From Halopseudomonas salegens (GTDB lineage Bacteria; Pseudomonadota; Gammaproteobacteria; Pseudomonadales; Pseudomonadaceae), in contig NZ_LT629787.1 in assembly GCF_900105655.1 (NCBI RefSeq), positions 2,418,001 through 2,482,000 on the forward strand: a DNA stretch of 64,000 bases. Direction: 5' to 3'. The translations under genes were made by a program, and so were the position numbers. Below the pieces are notes generated by a model, which had not been told where the DNA came from, did no database searches, and worked only from the letters and a program-made list of their open reading frames with translations. Below, one piece after another: positions 60,240-64,000 of this stretch; positions within the stretch are counted from its first letter, which is position 1, and each line of letters opens with the position of its first letter.

Positions 60240-61593
60240 AGTGCTGCTCCAGTGCGGCAACCAGCTGGCCGTGCAGGCCGGCAAAGCTGCCATTGCTCAT
60301 GATGACTACCTGACAACCGGGTTCGGCGACCGCCAGAACTCGCCGGATAATGTCAGCCGTTGAATCCAGCACCCGAGCCGGCACCGGGCTCGCTGCAATA
60401 ACGCTATCCAGCGACCAGTCCAGGCCCGGTGGCTGATACCAGATCACTTCACTGGCATCCACCACACTGCGCGGCAAGGCGGCCTGATGACTACCCAGAC
60501 GCATGGTGTTGGAACGCGGTTCAATCACCGCAATCAACTGCCCGGCGCCCAATTGCTTGCGCACGCCGGCCAAAGTAGTCGCGATTGCCGTCGGGTGATG
60601 GGCAAAATCGTCATACACGCGGATACCATTGATCTCTGCCAGCAGCTCCATGCGCCGCTTGACGCTGGCAAAGCGGCCCAGCGCCGCGACAGCTTGAGCT
60701 GGCGCCACGCCGACGTGTCTGGCCGCCGCCAGTGCTACCAGCGCATTGGCGACGCTGTGCTCACCGGTCTGCTGCCAACGCACCTCGCCCTGGCATTTAC
60801 CCTGCAGCCAGACCTCGAAGTGCGAACCGTCCGCTTCCAGCAAACGCGCTTGCCAGTCGCCCCCGGCGCCTGTTGTCTGCTCTGGAGTCCAGCAGCCCTG
60901 CTCAATTACGCGCTGCAAGGCGCTATCTGCCCGTGGATAAATGATCAGGCCCGCGCCTGGAACGGTTCTTACCAGATGATGAAATTGTCGTTCGATCGCG
61001 GCCAGATCAGGAAAAATATCCGCATGATCGAACTCCAGATTATTCATCACCAAAGTCCGCGGGTGATAATGCACAAACTTGGAACGTTTATCGAAAAAAG
61101 CGCTGTCATACTCATCGGCTTCAACGACAAAAAACGGGGTATCACCCAAGCGTGCCGATAGACCGAAATTCTGTGGCACTCCGCCAATCAGATAGCCTGG
61201 CGCCATGCCGGCATCTTCCAGCAACCAGGCGAGCAAACTGGCCGTAGTGGTCTTGCCATGGGTGCCGGCAACGGCCAACACCCAGCGCCCCTGCAACACA
61301 TGATCAGCCAGCCATTGCGGGCCGGAGACATAAGGCATGCCTTGATCCAGCACATATTCCACCGCTGCATTGCCGCGCGACAGGGCGTTGCCAATCACGA
61401 CCAGATCCGGCGCCGGTTGCAGATGTTCCGGCGCATACCCTTCCTGCAATTCAATACCCTGCGCCGCCAATTGCGTGCTCATCGGCGGATAGACGTTGGC
61501 ATCGGACCCCGTAACCCGGTGTCCCAGCTCCCGCGCCAGCAAAGCCAACGAACCCATAAAGGTGCCGCAGATACCGAGAATATGGATGTGCAA
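60232..61593 (-). CDS. mpl: UDP-N-acetylmuramate:L-alanyl-gamma-D-glutamyl-meso-diaminopimelate ligase
   Basis: Mur ligase that re-attaches recycled tripeptide to UDP-MurNAc. 453 residues, starting [17 protein letters not shown]. The ATP-binding [15 protein letters not shown] motif, [22 protein letters not shown] and [14 protein letters not shown] are characteristic. Together with the lytic enzymes and PBP2 it points to active cell-wall recycling. It is divergent from the phosphofructokinase, with a 240-base gap in which I see no gene. Confidence 0.95.
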   Translation of the reverse strand: MHIHILGICGTFMGSLALLARELGHRVTGSDANVYPPMSTQLAAQGIELQEGYAPEHLQPAPDLVVIGNALSRGNAAVEYVLDQGMPYVSGPQWLADHVLQGRWVLAVAGTHGKTTTASLLAWLLEDAGMAPGYLIGGVPQNFGLSARLGDTPFFVVEADEYDSAFFDKRSKFVHYHPRTLVMNNLEFDHADIFPDLAAIERQFHHLVRTVPGAGLIIYPRADSALQRVIEQGCWTPEQTTGAGGDWQARLLEADGSHFEVWLQGKCQGEVRWQQTGEHSVANALVALAAARHVGVAPAQAVAALGRFASVKRRMELLAEINGIRVYDDFAHHPTAIATTLAGVRKQLGAGQLIAVIEPRSNTMRLGSHQAALPRSVVDASEVIWYQPPGLDWSLDSVIAASPVPARVLDSTADIIRRVLAVAEPGCQVVIMSNGSFAGLHGQLVAALEQHYA

Positions 61594-61834
61594 CGGGGAG
61601 CTCCTGTTCTGAAAGTAAGCGGCTGGTTTCCAGTGGCAAGCAGCAAGTGCCTGGCAGCCTGCAGGATAGTCATGGCTTGCCGCATACCAGCCTGTCGCAT
61701 GTTGGCGAAGTTTACCACGCCCGCCAGACGGCCATGCAAAAGCAACGGGATTCCGCTATCATTCGCGCCATTCATTACGTCCCATCAGTTGCCAGACCGG
61801 TTAAGGACTGGCCTTGCGCACACATGGAGCCTGC

Positions 61835-63094
61835 ATGACCGTCAAGAATGCTTTTTACGCCCAATCGGGTGGCGTCACCGCCGTGATCAATGCCTCTGCC
61901 GCGGGGGTGATCGAGACCGCACGCAAACATGGCGATCGCATAGGCACTGTCTATGCAGGACGCAATGGCATCATCGGCGCGCTGACCGAAGACCTGATCG
62001 ACACCAGCCTCGAATCGGCCGAGAACATTGCCGCCCTGCGTCATACCCCGTCCGGCGCCTTTGGCTCCTGCCGCTACAAACTGAAGAGTCTGGACGCCAA
62101 TCGCGCGGAGTACGAACGCTTGATTGAAGTATTCAAGGCGCATGATATCGGTTACTTCTTTTACAACGGTGGCGGCGACTCGGCAGATACCTGCCTCAAA
62201 ATCTCACAGCTGGCCGAAACCATGGGATACCCGATACAGGCTATCCATGTCCCCAAAACCGTAGACAATGATCTGCCGGTTACCGATTGCTGCCCCGGCT
62301 TCGGCTCGGTAGCCAAATATGTCGCCACCTCGATTCGGGAAGCCGGCTTTGACGTTGCCTCCATGGCAGCCACATCAACCAAGGTCTTCATTCTTGAGGT
62401 CATGGGTCGGCATGCCGGCTGGATCACCGCAGCCTGCGGCCTGGCCAGTGAAGCCGAAGGTGAGCCGCCGCATATTCTGCTGTTCCCCGAGATCGAATTC
62501 GACCAGGCTACCTTCCTCGCCCGGGTTGATGAATGCGTGAAAACGCATGGCTATTGCGTGATCGGGGTGTCGGAAGGCATCAAGAATACCGACGGCAAGT
62601 TCCTGTCGGAAACCGGCCTCACCGACGCCTTTGGCCATGCCCAACTGGGCGGCGTCGCCCCGACCATTGCCAAACTGGTCAAGGACGAACTGGGGTACAA
62701 ATATCACTGGGCGGTGGCTGACTATCTGCAGCGCGCCGCTCGCCATATCGCATCCAAAGTCGATGTCGAGCAGGCCTATGCCCTCGGGGTAGCCGCTGTC
62801 GAGATAGCCCTGGCCGGCAAGAATTCGGTTATGCCGGCGATCCGTCGCCTGCAGGACAACCCCTATCAATGGGATATCATCGAAGCCCCCCTGAAAGACG
62901 TTGCCAACGTGGAAAAATTCATGCCGCGCGACTTTATCAGCGCCGACGGATTCCATATTACGGAAGCTTGCCGTCGCTATCTGTCACCACTGATTCAGGG
63001 TGAAGATGCACCGCCGTTCAAGAATGGCCTGCCCAGCTATGTGCGCCTGACCAATACCAGCATCGCTCGCAAGCTGCCACCTTTCAGCGTCTGA
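61835..63094 (+). CDS. pfp: Pyrophosphate-dependent 6-phosphofructokinase
   Basis: Phosphorylates fructose-6-phosphate using pyrophosphate, reversibly, in place of ATP. 419 residues from ATG 61835. PPi use is read from two sites: GGGDS (112-116) in place of the ATP-type GGDGS, and Lys141 in PKTVDND in place of PGTIDND. MGRHAGWIT and EGIKN are the usual sugar-phosphate contacts. Most pseudomonads lack any phosphofructokinase and rely on the Entner-Doudoroff route, so this is notable. It is ended by a strong terminator, and an inorganic pyrophosphatase gene lies 730 bases on. Confidence 0.85.
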   Translation: MTVKNAFYAQSGGVTAVINASAAGVIETARKHGDRIGTVYAGRNGIIGALTEDLIDTSLESAENIAALRHTPSGAFGSCRYKLKSLDANRAEYERLIEVFKAHDIGYFFYNGGGDSADTCLKISQLAETMGYPIQAIHVPKTVDNDLPVTDCCPGFGSVAKYVATSIREAGFDVASMAATSTKVFILEVMGRHAGWITAACGLASEAEGEPPHILLFPEIEFDQATFLARVDECVKTHGYCVIGVSEGIKNTDGKFLSETGLTDAFGHAQLGGVAPTIAKLVKDELGYKYHWAVADYLQRAARHIASKVDVEQAYALGVAAVEIALAGKNSVMPAIRRLQDNPYQWDIIEAPLKDVANVEKFMPRDFISADGFHITEACRRYLSPLIQGEDAPPFKNGLPSYVRLTNTSIARKLPPFSV

Positions 63095-63111
63095 GCACGC
63101 CCCAGAGCAGC

Positions 63112-63149
63112 AACGGCTCCCAGTCTGAGACTGTGGAGCCGTTTTTTTG
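63112..63149 (+). terminator. Intrinsic terminator after the phosphofructokinase gene
   Basis: Nine-base stem AACGGCTCC / GGAGCCGTT followed by a run of seven T's (63142-63148). A textbook Rho-independent terminator. Confidence 0.92.
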
Positions 63150-63246
63150 TCCCGCCCCATTGCGCATTGTCTCGGCCTGAGGCAGCATTTAAGGCTGACC
63201 CCATACAAACTGACAGCCATTAACTGACCAAATCAGAGGAATTCGT

Positions 63247-63693
63247 ATGCGTATTGTGCAAGCGGGCGTTGAGCGTCTGGATGAAATCACCCCGCTGTTT
63301 ATCAAATACCGCGAGTTTTACGGCCAATCCCCCAAACCGGAAGCCTCCGAACGCTTTCTTCGGGCTCGCCTGCAGGAAGATGAAGCGGTAATCCTGCTCG
63401 CCGAAGATGAAAGCACTGGCAAAGTCCTGGGCTTCTGCCAGTTCATTCCCAGTTTTTCTGCCCTGACGCTGACTGCCAGCTGGGTGCTCAAAGGCATTTA
63501 CGTGATTGAAGAAGCGCGCCGACAACTGGTGGCAGACCGCATGATCAACCACGCCAAGGAGCTGGCAAAAACCAAGGGCATCGGTCGCATGACGGTAATG
63601 ACAGGGGAAAGCAATGAAGCTGCCCATGAGCTCTATCGCTCATTGGGTTTCACCGATGATGTCGATTTCCGTTATTTTGCCTCCAAGCTATAG
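63247..63693 (+). CDS. GNAT family N-acetyltransferase
   Basis: 148 residues with a single acetyltransferase fold: strands LGFCQFIPSFSAL and WVLKGIYVIEEARRQLVADRMI (acetyl-CoA loop region, with RRQLVA where R/QxxGxG/A is usual), and a terminal ESNEAAHELYRSLGF helix. The loop's missing glycines make the pyrophosphate contact unusual but not absent. AGAGGAA lies upstream. Substrate unknown. It stands alone between two terminators. Confidence 0.75.
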   Translation: MRIVQAGVERLDEITPLFIKYREFYGQSPKPEASERFLRARLQEDEAVILLAEDESTGKVLGFCQFIPSFSALTLTASWVLKGIYVIEEARRQLVADRMINHAKELAKTKGIGRMTVMTGESNEAAHELYRSLGFTDDVDFRYFASKL

Positions 63694-63707
63694 CTGCCCG
63701 GCACAGG

Positions 63708-63732
63708 ACAGCCGGCAAGAACCGGCTGTTTA
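63708..63732 (+). terminator. Terminator-like hairpin after the GNAT gene
   Basis: Stem ACAGCCGG / CCGGCTGT with a six-base loop, followed by TTTA. A weak intrinsic terminator separating the GNAT gene from ppa. Confidence 0.6.
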
Positions 63733-63755
63733 TACCTTGGTCGAAGTCATTTTAC

Positions 63756-63784
63756 TTGGTATCGCGGCCCCGAACGCCTATAAT
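63756..63784 (+). promoter_or_regulatory. Promoter of ppa
   Basis: TTGGTA (63756-63761) and a perfect TATAAT (63779-63784) are 17 bases apart, about 40 bases before the ppa start. Confidence 0.65.
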
Positions 63785-63823
63785 GCGCGCGACTTTTTCC
63801 TTCATGCCCGAATCAGGTAAACC

Positions 63824-64000
63824 ATGAGCTACGACCAGATCCCCGCAGGCAAAGACATCCCCAACGACATCTACGTCGCCATCGAGATCCCCGCCAACCA
63901 CGCACCGATCAAATACGAAATCGACAAGGACAGCAGCGCACTCTTTGTTGATCGTTTCATGGCTACGCCGATGTTCTACCCGGCCAACTACGGGTATATA
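63824..64000 (+). CDS. ppa: Inorganic pyrophosphatase (3' end outside window)
   Basis: Soluble family I pyrophosphatase that hydrolyses PPi to phosphate. The first 59 residues are visible from ATG 63824 ([23 protein letters not shown]) and the frame is open to the window edge. The conserved KYEIDK and the [10 protein letters not shown] segment mark family I; the catalytic Asp cluster lies beyond the edge. The family is usually about 175 residues. It could compete with the nearby PPi-dependent phosphofructokinase for pyrophosphate. Confidence 0.93.
   Translation, partial: MSYDQIPAGKDIPNDIYVAIEIPANHAPIKYEIDKDSSALFVDRFMATPMFYPANYGYI

Overview
This window is a gene-dense, accessory-poor stretch of a gammaproteobacterial chromosome, almost certainly from the Pseudomonadaceae. 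The gene order hemL ... miaB-phoH-ybeY-corC-lnt-leuS-lptE-holA ... lipA/lipB-ybeD-dacA-rlpA-mltB-rodA-mrdA-rlmH-rsfS-nadD-proA, and the block acyltransferase/minCDE-rluA-apeB, are both as I remember them in Pseudomonas. An ectoine cluster, an O2-independent ubiquinone pathway (ubiTUV) and a pyrophosphate-type phosphofructokinase suggest a salt-tolerant, facultatively anaerobic member such as Halopseudomonas. The genus is an inference; no rRNA or tRNA is present to fix it.

Layout. 1-4700: 3' part of rapA, then a minus-strand pair (lipid A-type acyltransferase and patatin-like lipase). 4800-9030: minCDE, an RluA-family pseudouridine synthase and an M18 aminopeptidase. 9030-13290: ectABC-ask, with its own promoter region, an internal hairpin and a strong terminator. 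13320-17130 (minus): alpha/beta hydrolase, DUF1826 protein and COG0523 GTPase (likely zinc-responsive), and an SDR. 17320-25700: solute-binding/Cache fusion, exoD-like, cfa, an unusual glycosidase-like/kinase-like fusion, a DksA-type zinc-finger protein, a tandem Usp and a SulP transporter. 25950-28680: MltB-family lipoprotein, epmA, Mpo1-like protein. 29026-34480: thiD-thiE-hemL, two small envelope proteins, and a membrane-tethered receiver protein. 34535-45137: DUF1820, miaB, phoH-like, ybeY, corC, lnt, a small antisense-overlapping gene, leuS, lptE, holA. 45180-47557 (minus): ubiT-ubiV-ubiU. 47940-58898: lipA, then a long minus-strand cell-elongation cluster from proA down to lipB. 59128-64000: MaoC-like protein, ubiX and mpl, PPi-type phosphofructokinase, a GNAT protein and the start of ppa.

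Genes that work together: minCDE place the septum, while mrdA/rodA/rlpA/mltB/dacA build and trim the side wall. lipB/lipA make lipoate. corC-lnt finish lipoproteins and lptE carries LPS to the surface. ectABC plus a dedicated aspartokinase make a compatible solute. ubiTUV with an ANR/FNR-type site supply ubiquinone without oxygen, and ubiX makes prenyl-FMN for the ubiquinone decarboxylase.

The most unusual content is intergenic. Four large palindromic elements (near 7523-7680, 28803-28907, 36380-36535 and 47660-47833) share one architecture: a 26-30 bp outer stem whose sequence varies between copies but matches within each copy, then a junction carrying two hairpins whose terminal loop is mostly NGGA (GGGA or TGGA), then a conserved GCGTGTC end. 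Nine of ten non-Watson-Crick positions in the outer stems can form G-U pairs on the strand that reads the core in the conserved orientation, which points to selection on an RNA. They are my best candidate for an undescribed system in this window.
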